A stretch of DNA of 64,000 bases, from positions 682,001 to 746,000 of the forward strand of contig JACHMT010000004.1 of the NCBI GenBank assembly GCA_014208095.1, given 5' to 3'. Positions 44,563 through 52,119 of this stretch are shown here, one piece after another. Each line of letters opens with the position of its first letter. The first letter of the stretch is position 1. The notes beneath the pieces were generated by a model that saw only the letters and a program-made list of their open reading frames with translations, had not been told where the DNA came from and searched no databases. The stretch is from Actinospineispora eucalypti (GTDB lineage: Bacteria > Actinomycetota > Actinomycetes > Mycobacteriales > Pseudonocardiaceae). Position numbers and translations under genes: made by a program.

Positions 44563-45348
44563 TCACTTCTTCGAAACCTTGCCCTGCAGGGCGGCCAGCC
44601 GCTCGGCGAAGGCGGGTGACTCGAGCGAGGCGATCTGCGCCCGCAGCTCCACCTCCACCGCGTCGCGCTGCGCGCCGAGGCCGGCCGTCACCCGCATGTT
44701 CCGCTTGGTGGTGACCGCCAGGTCGCGGGGGGCGCCGGCGGCCCGCGCGGCCAGCTCGACCGCCACCTCCAGCGCGTCCTCCGGCTCGGCGACGGAGCGC
44801 CAGACCAGGCCGGCCCGCTGAGCCTCTTCGGCGTCCAGGTTGTCGCCGAACAGGGTCACGGCGGCGGCGCCCTGCGGGCCCAGGATCCGCTGGATCATCC
44901 AGGTGTAGCCGCCCCCGGGGTGCAGGCCGAGGTCCATGAAGCGGGAGATGAAGCGCGCCCTCGGCCCGGCGATGCGCACGTCACAGGCCAGCGCGAGGTT
45001 CATCCCGGCGCCGACCGCCGCGCCATTGACCGCCGCCACGGTGGGCAGCGTGCAGTCCGCGACGGCCAGGAAGCCCTGGTAGATGGCGCGCAGGCCGGCC
45101 TCCTTGGAGGCACCCAGCTGGCTCAGGTCGGCGCCGGCGCAGAACCCGGGGGCCTGCCCGGTGATGACCACCGCGCCGACCTCCTCGTTCGCCTCCGCCG
45201 CGTGTACCGCGCTCACCAGGCCCTCGGCCAGGTCCAGTGCCATGGCGTTGCGCCGGGCCGGATCGGAGACCGTGATCACCGCCACGCGGTCGCGCAGCTC
45301 GGTGAATACGCCCCGTTCGGGTGTCCCGTTCTCAGCCATGCCTGGCAT
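44563..45348 (-). CDS. Enoyl-CoA hydratase/isomerase family protein lacking catalytic glutamates
   Basis: The 261-residue crotonase-fold protein has the oxyanion-hole segments GFCAGADLSQL (68-78) and AAVNGAAVGAGMNLALACD (105-123). Where active hydratases have two glutamates (E144 and E164 in rat mitochondrial hydratase), alignment by eye gives F137 and A163. Hydration is therefore unlikely; another crotonase reaction or a non-catalytic role is possible. The ATG at 45348 has GAGAG just before it; ATG 45339 is an alternative. It is divergent from htpX with 119 bp between. Confidence 0.82.
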   Translation of the reverse strand: MPGMAENGTPERGVFTELRDRVAVITVSDPARRNAMALDLAEGLVSAVHAAEANEEVGAVVITGQAPGFCAGADLSQLGASKEAGLRAIYQGFLAVADCTLPTVAAVNGAAVGAGMNLALACDVRIAGPRARFISRFMDLGLHPGGGYTWMIQRILGPQGAAAVTLFGDNLDAEEAQRAGLVWRSVAEPEDALEVAVELAARAAGAPRDLAVTTKRNMRVTAGLGAQRDAVEVELRAQIASLESPAFAERLAALQGKVSKK

Positions 45349-45467
45349 CTTCTCTCAGGCCGATGATCTCTGCCGTTCGGGTCGGGAAAATCACTTGCGG
45401 CCGGCCCGGAGTGGCGGAACCGGGCCGGTTGGCCGATCGTTCACCGCGTGGAAGGAAGTGACGCACG

Positions 45468-46331
45468 ATGCACAACCACCACGTGAACGGTCTCAAGACC
45501 GCCGTCCTGCTGGGCGGCATGAGCGCCCTGGTACTGCTGGTCGGCGGGCTGTTCGGCCGTACCGGACTGGTCATCGCGGTGGTCGCCGCGCTGGGCATGA
45601 ACGCCTACGCCTACTTCAACTCGGACAAGCTGGCGCTGCGCGCGATGCACGCCCGGCCGGTCACCGAGGCCGAGCAACCGGCGATGTACCGCATCGTGCG
45701 CGAGCTGGCCAGCACCGCCCGCCAGCCCATGCCCCGGCTGTACGTGAGCCCCACCGAGGCGCCGAACGCGTTCGCCACCGGGCGCAACCCGCGCAACGCG
45801 GCGGTCTGCGCGACCACCGGCATCCTGCGCCTGCTGGACGAGCGGGAGCTGCGCGGCGTGCTCGGGCACGAGCTGTCCCACGTCTACAACCGGGACATTC
45901 TCATCTCCTGCGTGGCCGGCGCGCTGGCCTCCATGGTCAGCTTCATGGCCAACTTCGCCATGTTCGCGTCGATCTTCGGCGGGGGCGACGAGGACCGCCC
46001 GAACCCGATCGCCATGATGCTGGTCGCGCTGCTCGGGCCGATCGCCGCCGCGGTGGTGCAGATGGCGGTCAGCCGCTCCCGCGAGTACCAGGCCGACGCC
46101 AGCGGCGCCGAGCTGACCCGTGACCCGCTGGCCCTGGCCTCCGCGCTGCGCAAGCTCCAGTACGGCACCCAGGCCGCGCCTCTGCCGCCGGACCCGAAGC
46201 TGGTCTCCCAGTCCCACCTGATGATCGCCAGCCCGTTCCGCCCCGGCGAGGCGATGACCAAGATGTTCTCCACCCACCCGCCGCTGGAGGACCGCATCCG
46301 CCGGCTCGAGCAGATGGCCCGCGGCTACTGA
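45468..46331 (+). CDS. htpX: HtpX, membrane zinc metalloprotease
   Basis: The 287-residue protein has two N-terminal helices (about 12-48), the zinc site HELSH at 134-138, a further hydrophobic hairpin (about 145-200) and the third ligand glutamate in SREYQADA near 207. HtpX degrades misfolded membrane proteins under envelope stress. ATG at 45468 is preceded by the ribosome site GGAAGGAAG. The stop is followed by a 413-bp repeat-rich gap. Confidence 0.93.
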   Translation: MHNHHVNGLKTAVLLGGMSALVLLVGGLFGRTGLVIAVVAALGMNAYAYFNSDKLALRAMHARPVTEAEQPAMYRIVRELASTARQPMPRLYVSPTEAPNAFATGRNPRNAAVCATTGILRLLDERELRGVLGHELSHVYNRDILISCVAGALASMVSFMANFAMFASIFGGGDEDRPNPIAMMLVALLGPIAAAVVQMAVSRSREYQADASGAELTRDPLALASALRKLQYGTQAAPLPPDPKLVSQSHLMIASPFRPGEAMTKMFSTHPPLEDRIRRLEQMARGY

Positions 46332-46355
46332 CCCGAACCGGCCCGGCTCGGTGCG

Positions 46356-46718
46356 CGGTGCCGGTTCGAAGACCGGCTTGGACGGCGCGGCCTGAGTGGT
46401 CTGTCGCGGCTTGGGTGGCGCCCGTTGCGTTTCGTCCGGCTTGGCTTGCCGGTCGGCTACGGTTTGTGACGGTTGGGTGGGGGTTCGGCCGGATTCGGTT
46501 CGTCGAGATCGACGTGAGTCTGCTTGATCTCGGAGCTGACCAGACTGCTGTCGATGTCGATGGGGGAGCCCTCGAGCTGGCCGGTCTCGGCGCCCGGAAT
46601 CGTTACGGTGCGTAACGATCAAGCCCTGACCAGGCCCGCCCGACCGGACGGGCGGCACCCGCACCGCGGTAGATCGCCAGGCCGCGCCGTCCAAGACGAT
46701 CTTTAGAACCGGCACCGC
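46356..46718. repeat. Inverted pair of core repeats (family C) flanking a coding remnant
   Basis: The left copy (46356-46440) and right copy (46640-46718, inverted) share a perfect 18-bp stretch beginning CTTGGACGGCGCGG (46377-46394 and complement 46678-46695) plus flanking CGGTGCCGGTTC. The pair bounds a middle segment of about 200 bp, so the whole looks like a short element with long terminal inverted repeats. No transposase is present. Confidence 0.7.
46457..46600 (-). pseudogene. Possible remnant of a coding sequence
   Basis: On the reverse strand 47 codons ending in TAG at 46457-46459 read IPGAETGQLEGSPIDIDSS and on to PPNRHKP with normal GC-rich third positions. No ATG, GTG or TTG lies between the previous stop and ATT at 46600. 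The perfect palindrome ATCGTTACG-GTG-CGTAACGAT (46599-46619) sits right at its beginning. It may be a decayed gene or a small protein with a rare ATT start. I do not recognise it. Confidence 0.3.
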
Positions 46719-46744
46719 TCACGGCTGAAGCCGGCGCCGGGTGG

Positions 46745-47470
46745 CTACCGGCTCAGGCGGAGAATCCGGGCGCTCCGGGGGGCGTCGGCGTCCGTGGGGG
46801 CGGCGCGCAGGCTCAGCCGCGAGATGTCGTGGAACAGGCCGGACAGCTCGGCGGCCGTGGCGCGGGCCTCGGCGGGACCCCGGCGGTACGCGTGCACCAG
46901 GTTCTCCAGCGTCTGAAGCAGGTGCTCCACGGTGTCCGGGTGGCGGGCCAGCGCGTCCACCATGCCGATGAAGAAGTACCGCTCGACGGCGGTCAACAGA
47001 ATTCGCGCCTCCGCCGGCTCGCCCCCGGCCGCCGGCCGCAGCAGCCGGAGCAGGAAGTCGATCGTCGACGGGTAGCGGGTGTGCAGCGGCTGCCGGTGGA
47101 TCTGCCGGGGGCGCGCGGCGAGCGGCCGGACCAGCGCGAGGTCGTCGGCCCGCGAGCTGGCGTGCGCGTAGAGGCCGGGCAGCAACAGGTGCATCAGCCG
47201 GGTGATGTCCGCCGCCTCGGCCGGGTTGAGCGGGGCGACCCTGAGCACCGATGACCGGTCGGTGACCAGCAGGCCCTCGGCCAGCACCGGTTCCAGCAGC
47301 CGGCGCAGCCCGGTGGGGCGGACGCCCAGCCGGTCGGCCTCCAGGTCCAGTGAGATCCGGGTGCCCGGCCCTACCGTGCCGGCCCGGATTCCGCCGGCCA
47401 ACCGGTCGACGTACCGCCGGGCCTCGGCGACCGCGCCGATGGCGTGCACGGTGGCGATCGAGTTCGGCAT
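46745..47470 (-). CDS. GntR-family regulator (FCD-like)
   Basis: The 241-residue protein has an N-terminal winged helix (RLAGGIRAGTVGPGTRISLD, then LGVRPTGLRRLLEPVLAEGLLV, about 27-70) and an all-helical effector domain like FadR/VanR regulators. These bind small acids and control nearby genes; the divergent GNAT gene 61 bp away is the obvious candidate target. ATG at 47470 is supported by TATAAC 6 bases upstream. An in-frame codon at 47521 would overlap the GNAT promoter region. Confidence 0.75.
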   Translation of the reverse strand: MPNSIATVHAIGAVAEARRYVDRLAGGIRAGTVGPGTRISLDLEADRLGVRPTGLRRLLEPVLAEGLLVTDRSSVLRVAPLNPAEAADITRLMHLLLPGLYAHASSRADDLALVRPLAARPRQIHRQPLHTRYPSTIDFLLRLLRPAAGGEPAEARILLTAVERYFFIGMVDALARHPDTVEHLLQTLENLVHAYRRGPAEARATAAELSGLFHDISRLSLRAAPTDADAPRSARILRLSR

Positions 47471-47476
47471 GGCCCG

Positions 47477-47482
47477 GTTATA
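47477..47482 (-). promoter_or_regulatory. Probable -10 element of the GntR gene
   Basis: TATAAC on the reverse strand is followed by 6 bases and the ATG at 47470, a leaderless arrangement. Confidence 0.5.
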
Positions 47483-47531
47483 CAGGTAAATCCGGTCGAC
47501 GGCTGCCCGGTAGCCCGCCAAAGTAGGCCCG

Positions 47532-47951
47532 ATGGACGATCGTTACGAGGTGGACGACGACCCGGGCCGGATCGACGTGGACGCGGTGACCGCCTACCTG
47601 CGCGCCGAGGTCTACTGGGCCCGGTGGCGCACCGACGACGTGATCCGGGCCCAGATCCGGGACGCCTGGCGCGTGGTCGGCGCGTATGCCCCGGACGGTG
47701 CGCAGGTCGGATTCGCCCGGGCTTGGTCCGACGGCCACGCCTCGGCCTACCTGGCCGACGTCTACGTGCTGGACGAGCACCGGGGCCACGGACTGGGCAA
47801 GGCGCTGGTGCGCAAGATGATCGACGACGGACCGGGCGCGAAGTTCCGCTGGATGCTGCACACCGAGGACGCGCACGGGCTGTACCGGCAGTTCGGCTTC
47901 GCCCCCGGCGGCCACATGTACTTGGAACGCCCCAGCGCCCGCGGCGCCTAG
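47532..47951 (+). CDS. GNAT-family N-acetyltransferase
   Basis: The 139-residue protein has the GNAT acetyl-CoA site EHRGHGLGKALVRKM (about 80-94) after the strand AYLADVYVLD, and the C-terminal GLYRQFGFAPGGHMYLER typical of the fold. The acceptor is unknown; small amines or peptides are common for such short members. It is divergent from a GntR regulator. Its stop is followed after 5 bases by the family A hairpin. Confidence 0.82.
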   Translation: MDDRYEVDDDPGRIDVDAVTAYLRAEVYWARWRTDDVIRAQIRDAWRVVGAYAPDGAQVGFARAWSDGHASAYLADVYVLDEHRGHGLGKALVRKMIDDGPGAKFRWMLHTEDAHGLYRQFGFAPGGHMYLERPSARGA

Positions 47952-47956
47952 CCCAC

Positions 47957-48051
47957 CTGATTCAGTGAGTTCAGCAGCGTGATTCAGTCACTTTTGGCGC
48001 CGAGGCGACTGCTGAAGTGACTGAACCAGAGTGCTGAACGCACTGAATCAG
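47957..48051. terminator. Hairpin of two mirrored family A repeats between convergent genes
   Basis: Arms 47957-47993 and 48015-48051, each 37 bp and made of nearly two TGATTCAGT units, pair at 32 of 37 positions around a 21-base loop. It lies between the GNAT stop (47951) and the rmlA stop (48064) and could end transcription in both directions. It is also a member of the dispersed 22-bp repeat families. Confidence 0.7.
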
Positions 48052-48063
48052 GGGGAGGAGGGG

Positions 48064-48945
48064 TCAGGCGGTGGCGCCGGCGGCGCGGGCGATGGTCATC
48101 ACGTACTCGCCGTAGCGGGAATTGCCCAGCTTGGCGCCGAGCGTGTAGCAGTCGTCGGCCGAGATGTAGCCCATGGACAGCGCGACCTCCTCCACACAGG
48201 CGATCCGGATGCCCTGCCGGTGCTCCAGCACCTGCACGTACTGCCCGGCCTCGATCAGCGAGTCGTGGGTGCCGGTGTCCAGCCAGGCGAAACCGCGGCC
48301 CAGGTCGATCAGCGTCGCGGTGCCGCGCTCCAGGTAGGCGCGGTTCACGTCGGTGATCTCCAGCTCGCCGCGCGCGGACGGGCGGATCCGCCGGGCGATG
48401 TTCAGCACCTCGTTGTCGTACAGGTACAGCCCGGTGATGGCGCGGTTGGACCGGGGCTGCGCCGGTTTCTCCTCGATGGAGATCAGTCGCCCCTTCTCGT
48501 CGGCCTCGCCGACGCCGTACCGGCTGGGGTCGCGCACCGGGTACCCGAACAGCACGCAGCCGTCCAGCTCGGCGATGCTGCGGCGCAGCTGGGCGGGGAA
48601 GCCGGGGCCGTGGAATATGTTGTCGCCGAGCACCAGCGCCACGTTGTCGGTGCCGACGTGGTCCGCGCCGATCAGGAACGCCTCGGCGATCCCGTTCGGC
48701 TGCGGCTGGGCGGCGTAGGAGAGGCGGATGCCCAGCTCGCTGCCGTCGCCGAGCAGCCGGCGGAACTGTGGCAGGTCGGACGGCGTGGAGATGATCAGGA
48801 TGTCCCGGATGCCGCCGATCATCAGTATGGACAGCGGGTAGTAGATCATCGGCTTGTCGTAGACCGGCAGCAGTTGCTTGGAGACCGCCCGGGTGACCGG
48901 ATGGAGTCGGCTGCCGGCGCCGCCGGCCAGGATGATGCCCTTCAT
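48064..48945 (-). CDS. rmlA: RmlA, glucose-1-phosphate thymidylyltransferase
   Basis: The 293-residue nucleotidyltransferase has the signature GIILAGGAGSRLHPVT (3-18), KQLLPVYDKPMIYYPL and NLALVLGDN-like VALVLGDNIFHG, plus EEKPAQPRSN. It makes dTDP-glucose from dTTP and glucose-1-phosphate, the first step to dTDP-rhamnose and other deoxysugars. rmlB, rmlC and rmlD are not in the window. ATG at 48945 begins the conserved MKGIILAGG; TACGTT lies 8 bases upstream. Confidence 0.93.
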   Translation of the reverse strand: MKGIILAGGAGSRLHPVTRAVSKQLLPVYDKPMIYYPLSILMIGGIRDILIISTPSDLPQFRRLLGDGSELGIRLSYAAQPQPNGIAEAFLIGADHVGTDNVALVLGDNIFHGPGFPAQLRRSIAELDGCVLFGYPVRDPSRYGVGEADEKGRLISIEEKPAQPRSNRAITGLYLYDNEVLNIARRIRPSARGELEITDVNRAYLERGTATLIDLGRGFAWLDTGTHDSLIEAGQYVQVLEHRQGIRIACVEEVALSMGYISADDCYTLGAKLGNSRYGEYVMTIARAAGATA

Positions 48946-48953
48946 TACCGACC

Positions 48954-48959
48954 AACGTA
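48954..48959 (-). promoter_or_regulatory. Candidate -10 element of rmlA
   Basis: TACGTT on the reverse strand is followed by 8 bases and the ATG at 48945. Confidence 0.4.
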
Positions 48960-49014
48960 GCGGGCGGCCGAAACTCGGCTGACCGCGCCCGCGTGCCGAT
49001 GCCACCATCGGCGC

Positions 49015-49785
49015 ATGGCTGATCATTTCGACGAACTGGTCGCGGAGGCGGACGCGGCGTCGGTGGACGGCTGGGACTTCGGCTGGCTGGACGGGCGGGC
49101 CACCGAGCAGCGGCCGTCCTGGGGTTACGCCCGGTCGCTGGCCGGCCGGCTGGGTCGGGCGCGCGCCGTGCTGGAGGTGCAGACCGGCGGCGGCGAGGTG
49201 TTCGCCGAGGCGCTCGCCGCCGCGCCGGCGCGGCCCACCCTCGCCGTGGCGACCGAGTCCTGGCCGCCCAACCTGGCTCGCGCGACGCGGCTGTTGAAAC
49301 CGCACGGGGTGGCCGTGGTGCACGACCCGGACGAGCCGCCGCTGCCGTTCGCCGACGGCACGTTCGACCTGGTCACCAGTCGCCACCCGGTCACGGCGTG
49401 GTGGGCGGACATCGCGCGGGTGCTGGCCCCCGGTGGCACCTACTTCTCCCAGCAGGTCGGCCCGGCCAGCGTTTACGAGTTGGTGGAGTACTTCCTCGGC
49501 GAGCAGCCATCGGAGAACCGGAACGCCCGGCACCCCGACCAGGCGCGCGACGGGCTGCGCGCCGCCGGCCTGGAGGTGGTGGACCTGCGATGTGAGCGGC
49601 GGCGCATCGAGTTCTTCGACATCGGTGCGGTGGTGTGGTTCCTGCGCAAGGTGATCTGGATGGTGCCGGGGTTCACCGTCGAGGAGTACCGGGGCCCGCT
49701 GCGCCGGCTGCACGACCAGATCCAGGCCGAGGGTCCGTTCGTTGCGCATTCCAGCCGGATGCTGGTCGAGGCGCGCAAACCGTAA
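49015..49785 (+). CDS. SAM-dependent class I methyltransferase
   Basis: The 256-residue protein has a Rossmann-like SAM site: VLEVQTGGGEVFAEAL (motif I), VATESWPPNL, LPFADGTFDLVTSRHP (motif IV region) and ARVLAPGGTYFSQQVG. Motif I has Q in place of the usual acidic/Gly pattern but keeps the glycines. Acceptor is unknown. It is divergent from rmlA (69 bp) and not obviously linked to it. Confidence 0.75.
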   Translation: MADHFDELVAEADAASVDGWDFGWLDGRATEQRPSWGYARSLAGRLGRARAVLEVQTGGGEVFAEALAAAPARPTLAVATESWPPNLARATRLLKPHGVAVVHDPDEPPLPFADGTFDLVTSRHPVTAWWADIARVLAPGGTYFSQQVGPASVYELVEYFLGEQPSENRNARHPDQARDGLRAAGLEVVDLRCERRRIEFFDIGAVVWFLRKVIWMVPGFTVEEYRGPLRRLHDQIQAEGPFVAHSSRMLVEARKP

Positions 49786-49867
49786 ATCCCAAACCGTAGT
49801 CGCGGAACGGGACCGCTCCCGGCGAGAATGTCCGACACTGGGGTGGGGTCCGGCGCGAGGTGGAGTG

Positions 49868-50362
49868 ATGGGCGAGAAGGAAGACGATCCCGACAGAGTG
49901 CTCTGGAGGGCTCTGTTGCTCGGTTCGCTGTTCGTCGGCGCGTTGGCCGGGCAGCTGTCCCCGGGGCCGGACCAGCCGCCGTTCGGCCTGGTGTTCGGCG
50001 TCGAGGTCGGCGTGCTGCTGGCGCTGGTGCTGATCGGGGCGTGCGCCTGTTACCGGTCACTGCCGCGCCGCGGCGAGGCCGACCTGGACCGCGCGCTGCA
50101 CGCCGACCCGCCGACCGACCCCGTGCTGGTCGGTGCGTTGTTCCGGCTGGCCGCGCGGCGCCGCGAGCAGTACAAGCTCGAGGGCCACTGGATCCTGGTG
50201 TTCGGCGCGCTGTTCCTGGTCGACGCCGTGTACCGGGCCTTCACCGGCGACTGGCTGCACGCCGCACTGGCCGCCGGCGCCGGCGCGCTCGCCCCGTTCG
50301 CCCTGGTCCGCATGCACCACCTGCGCCGCCAGCTGGACGAGCTCACCGCGCGCCTGCGCTGA
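49868..50362 (+). CDS. Small membrane protein of unknown function
   Basis: The 164-residue protein has two N-terminal helices (about 15-30 and 40-62), a basic cytosolic segment with LFRLAARRREQYKLEG, and two further hydrophobic stretches (about 113-128 and 134-148). No motif suggests a function. ATG at 49868 is chosen because GGTGGAG lies 4 bases before it; an in-frame ATG at 49742 lies inside the methyltransferase gene. Only one base separates its stop from that of yajQ. Confidence 0.7.
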   Translation: MGEKEDDPDRVLWRALLLGSLFVGALAGQLSPGPDQPPFGLVFGVEVGVLLALVLIGACACYRSLPRRGEADLDRALHADPPTDPVLVGALFRLAARRREQYKLEGHWILVFGALFLVDAVYRAFTGDWLHAALAAGAGALAPFALVRMHHLRRQLDELTARLR

Positions 50363-50363
50363 C

Positions 50364-50855
50364 CTACCGGTAGTTGGTGAACTGCAGCGCGATGCCGAAG
50401 TCCTTCTGCTTGAGCATGGCGATGACCTCCTGCAGGTGGTCCTTCTTCTTGCCGGAAACCCGCAGCTGGTCGCCCTGGATCTGCGCCTGTACGCCCTTGG
50501 GTGCCTCGTCCCGGATCGCCTTGGCGATGACCTTGGCCTTGTCCGAGGCGATGCCCTGCAGGATGGTGCCGCTGGCCTTGTGAATGCGCCCGGACGGCTT
50601 CGGGTCGTCGACCTCGAAGGCCTTCAGCGAGATGTTCCGCTTGATCAGCTTCTCCTTGAACACCTCGATCGCGGCCCGGCAGCGCTCCTCGGTCTCCGCC
50701 TCGATCGTGATCGCCTCCTCGCCGGCCCAGCTGACCCCGGCACCGGTGCCCCGGAAGTCGAAGCGTTGCGATAGCTCCTTCGCCGCCTGGTTCAGCGCGT
50801 TGTCCACCTCCTGCCGGTCGACCTTGCTGACCACGTCGAACGATGGATCCGCCAC
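50364..50855 (-). CDS. yajQ: YajQ family nucleotide-binding protein
   Basis: The 163-residue protein matches YajQ throughout: SFDVVSKVDRQEVDNALNQA at the start, RFDFRGTG, IKRNISLKAF and RVSGKKKDHLQEVIAMLK near the end. YajQ proteins bind nucleic acid or cyclic di-GMP in some bacteria; the role in actinobacteria is not settled. GTG at 50855 has the ribosome site GGAGGAG. It is divergent from tRNA-Tyr. Confidence 0.92.
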   Translation of the reverse strand: MADPSFDVVSKVDRQEVDNALNQAAKELSQRFDFRGTGAGVSWAGEEAITIEAETEERCRAAIEVFKEKLIKRNISLKAFEVDDPKPSGRIHKASGTILQGIASDKAKVIAKAIRDEAPKGVQAQIQGDQLRVSGKKKDHLQEVIAMLKQKDFGIALQFTNYR

Positions 50856-50905
50856 CGTCTCCTCCTCAATCTCGAACCCAGTGTGAATGGCCGTCGCCGC
50901 TCACG

Positions 50906-50911
50906 TATCCT
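50906..50911 (+). promoter_or_regulatory. Candidate -10 element of tRNA-Tyr
   Basis: TATCCT lies 37 bases before the tRNA 5' end. No clear -35 is seen. Confidence 0.35.
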
Positions 50912-50947
50912 CTCTGATGCGTGGTCACGCAAGTGATCCGCACCCCA

Positions 50948-51032
50948 GGCGGGTTGCCCGAGCGGCCAATGGGAGCGGACTGTAAATCCGTCGGCTTTGC
51001 CTTCGAAGGTTCGAATCCTTCACCCGCCACCA
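50948..51032 (+). tRNA. tRNA-Tyr (anticodon GTA), CCA encoded
   Basis: The acceptor stem GGCGGGT pairs with ACCCGCC (51022-51028), the anticodon stem-loop GCGGA-CTGTAAA-TCCGT shows GTA at 50982-50984, and the T stem GAAGG/CCTTC encloses TTCGAAT. A long variable arm makes it class II, as bacterial tRNA-Tyr is. CCA at 51030-51032 is encoded. Confidence 0.96.
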
Positions 51033-51040
51033 GGGCGATA

Positions 51041-51078
51041 CGGCCCCCTCACCAGTGTCTGAGCTGGGGAGGGGGCCG
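51041..51078. terminator. Strong hairpin after tRNA-Tyr
   Basis: CGGCCCCCTC (51041-51050) and GAGGGGGCCG (51069-51078) are perfectly complementary, with further pairing inside. It lies between the tRNA and the end of the convergent VOC gene, and can serve both. Confidence 0.85.
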
Positions 51079-51084
51079 TTCTCA

Positions 51085-51489
51085 TCAGGTGTCGAGGAAC
51101 AGGCAGAACGGGTGTCCGGCCGGGTCCAGGAAGACGCGGACGCCCTCTTGCGGCTGGTGGTCCGCGAGCGTGGCGCCGGCCCGTAGCGCCCAGGCGGTGG
51201 TGGTCTCCAGGTCGGACACCGCGATGTCCAGGTGCGCCTGGGTCTGCTGCTGGCCGGGGCGGCTCGGCCAGACCGGTGGGACGTGGTCCCGTTCGTACTC
51301 GAAGTTCAGCGTCGGGCCGGTCTCGCCCGGTGGCGGGCGCAGCTGCGCCCAGCCGTCCTCCGGCGGGTTCCCCGGGCGCGGAGGTTCCTCGGCGGTCAGC
51401 CGCCAGCCCAGCAGTCCCCGGTAGAACGCGGCGAGGGCGCGCGGGTCGGGCGCGCTGATCGTCACCGAGGTCACCCGCATCGAGGTCAC
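51085..51489 (-). CDS. VOC-superfamily (glyoxalase-like) protein
   Basis: The 134-residue protein has two beta-alpha-beta-beta-beta modules (VTISAPDPRALAAFYRGLLGW, and LDIAVSDLETTTAWALRAGATL) and ends HPFCLFLDT, a typical small VOC protein. Members bind a metal or drugs such as bleomycin, or act as glyoxalases. Function here is open. GTG at 51489 is supported by TAGCGT 6 bases upstream. Confidence 0.8.
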   Translation of the reverse strand: MTSMRVTSVTISAPDPRALAAFYRGLLGWRLTAEEPPRPGNPPEDGWAQLRPPPGETGPTLNFEYERDHVPPVWPSRPGQQQTQAHLDIAVSDLETTTAWALRAGATLADHQPQEGVRVFLDPAGHPFCLFLDT

Positions 51490-51495
51490 GCTGGG

Positions 51496-51501
51496 ACGCT
51501 A
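51496..51501 (-). promoter_or_regulatory. Probable -10 element of the VOC gene
   Basis: TAGCGT on the reverse strand is followed by 6 bases and the GTG at 51489, indicating leaderless expression. Confidence 0.5.
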
Positions 51502-51515
51502 CCGGCTACCTCGGG

Positions 51516-51989
51516 TCAGGTGGGTTCTTGGTCGGCCGGGGCTTTGACCACGTGGCCGTCGCCGGTGGTGTCGCCCACCGTGCCGACCCGGGGCGCGGGG
51601 GGTTTGGGCGGCTCGCCGTCCCGCTCGATGTGCGCCCCCACCGTGGCCTCGGCGATCTTGGTGCTCTGCTGCTGGTCGCGCAGCCGGGAGAGCACCGACA
51701 TGGTGCCCGCGTGGCCCAGCGCGGTGAGCAGGAGCAGCACGCCGACCCGGGAGATCACCGAGCGCGCCGACGGGTTCTCGTCCAGGCCGATCGAGGCGAC
51801 CAGCGCCACCAGGCCGAGCATCACCAGGTGGAACAGCACCGCGACCAGGCCGGACACCTGCCGCGAGCGTCCCGGATTCTGGTACACCTCGTCCAGGTAC
51901 GCCGGGCTCTTCCGGAAGATGAGCTGCCCGTCCACGATCACGATCACCGCGCCGATCAGCAGTATCAGCAGATAACCAGAGTTACCCAT
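51516..51989 (-). CDS. Membrane protein of unknown function
   Basis: The 157-residue protein has three hydrophobic helices (about 5-20, 46-65, 80-95) and a polar C-terminal tail with Pro-rich EPPKPPAPR. No recognisable domain or catalytic motif is present. ATG at 51989 begins the first helix directly. It could be co-transcribed with the VOC gene 26 bases downstream, although that gene has its own promoter-like site. Confidence 0.65.
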   Translation of the reverse strand: MGNSGYLLILLIGAVIVIVDGQLIFRKSPAYLDEVYQNPGRSRQVSGLVAVLFHLVMLGLVALVASIGLDENPSARSVISRVGVLLLLTALGHAGTMSVLSRLRDQQQSTKIAEATVGAHIERDGEPPKPPAPRVGTVGDTTGDGHVVKAPADQEPT

Positions 51990-52068
51990 GGGTTTCTGGT
52001 ACCCGTTGTTGAGCCGCCCTAACGTCCGGTCACCCGCCGCTTCCGGATCGCAAATGTGCTACGGCCGC

Positions 52069-52098
52069 TTGACGGGGCGTGGCAGAATTGTGGAGTAT
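52069..52098 (+). promoter_or_regulatory. Candidate promoter of the acyl-CoA ligase gene
   Basis: A good -35 TTGACG lies at 52069-52074. A weak -10 (GAGTAT at 52093-52098) lies 18 bases downstream. The ATG is 22 bases further, with GAGG between. Confidence 0.35.
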
Positions 52099-52119
52099 TG
52101 CCGCGCGAGGTGGTCGACG

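Noticed and set aside
46441..46715. Arg-rich reverse-strand frame across the repeat region after htpX
   Set aside because: It is the continuation of a shadow frame through repeats. The codon use is poor compared with the other reverse frame reported as a possible remnant.
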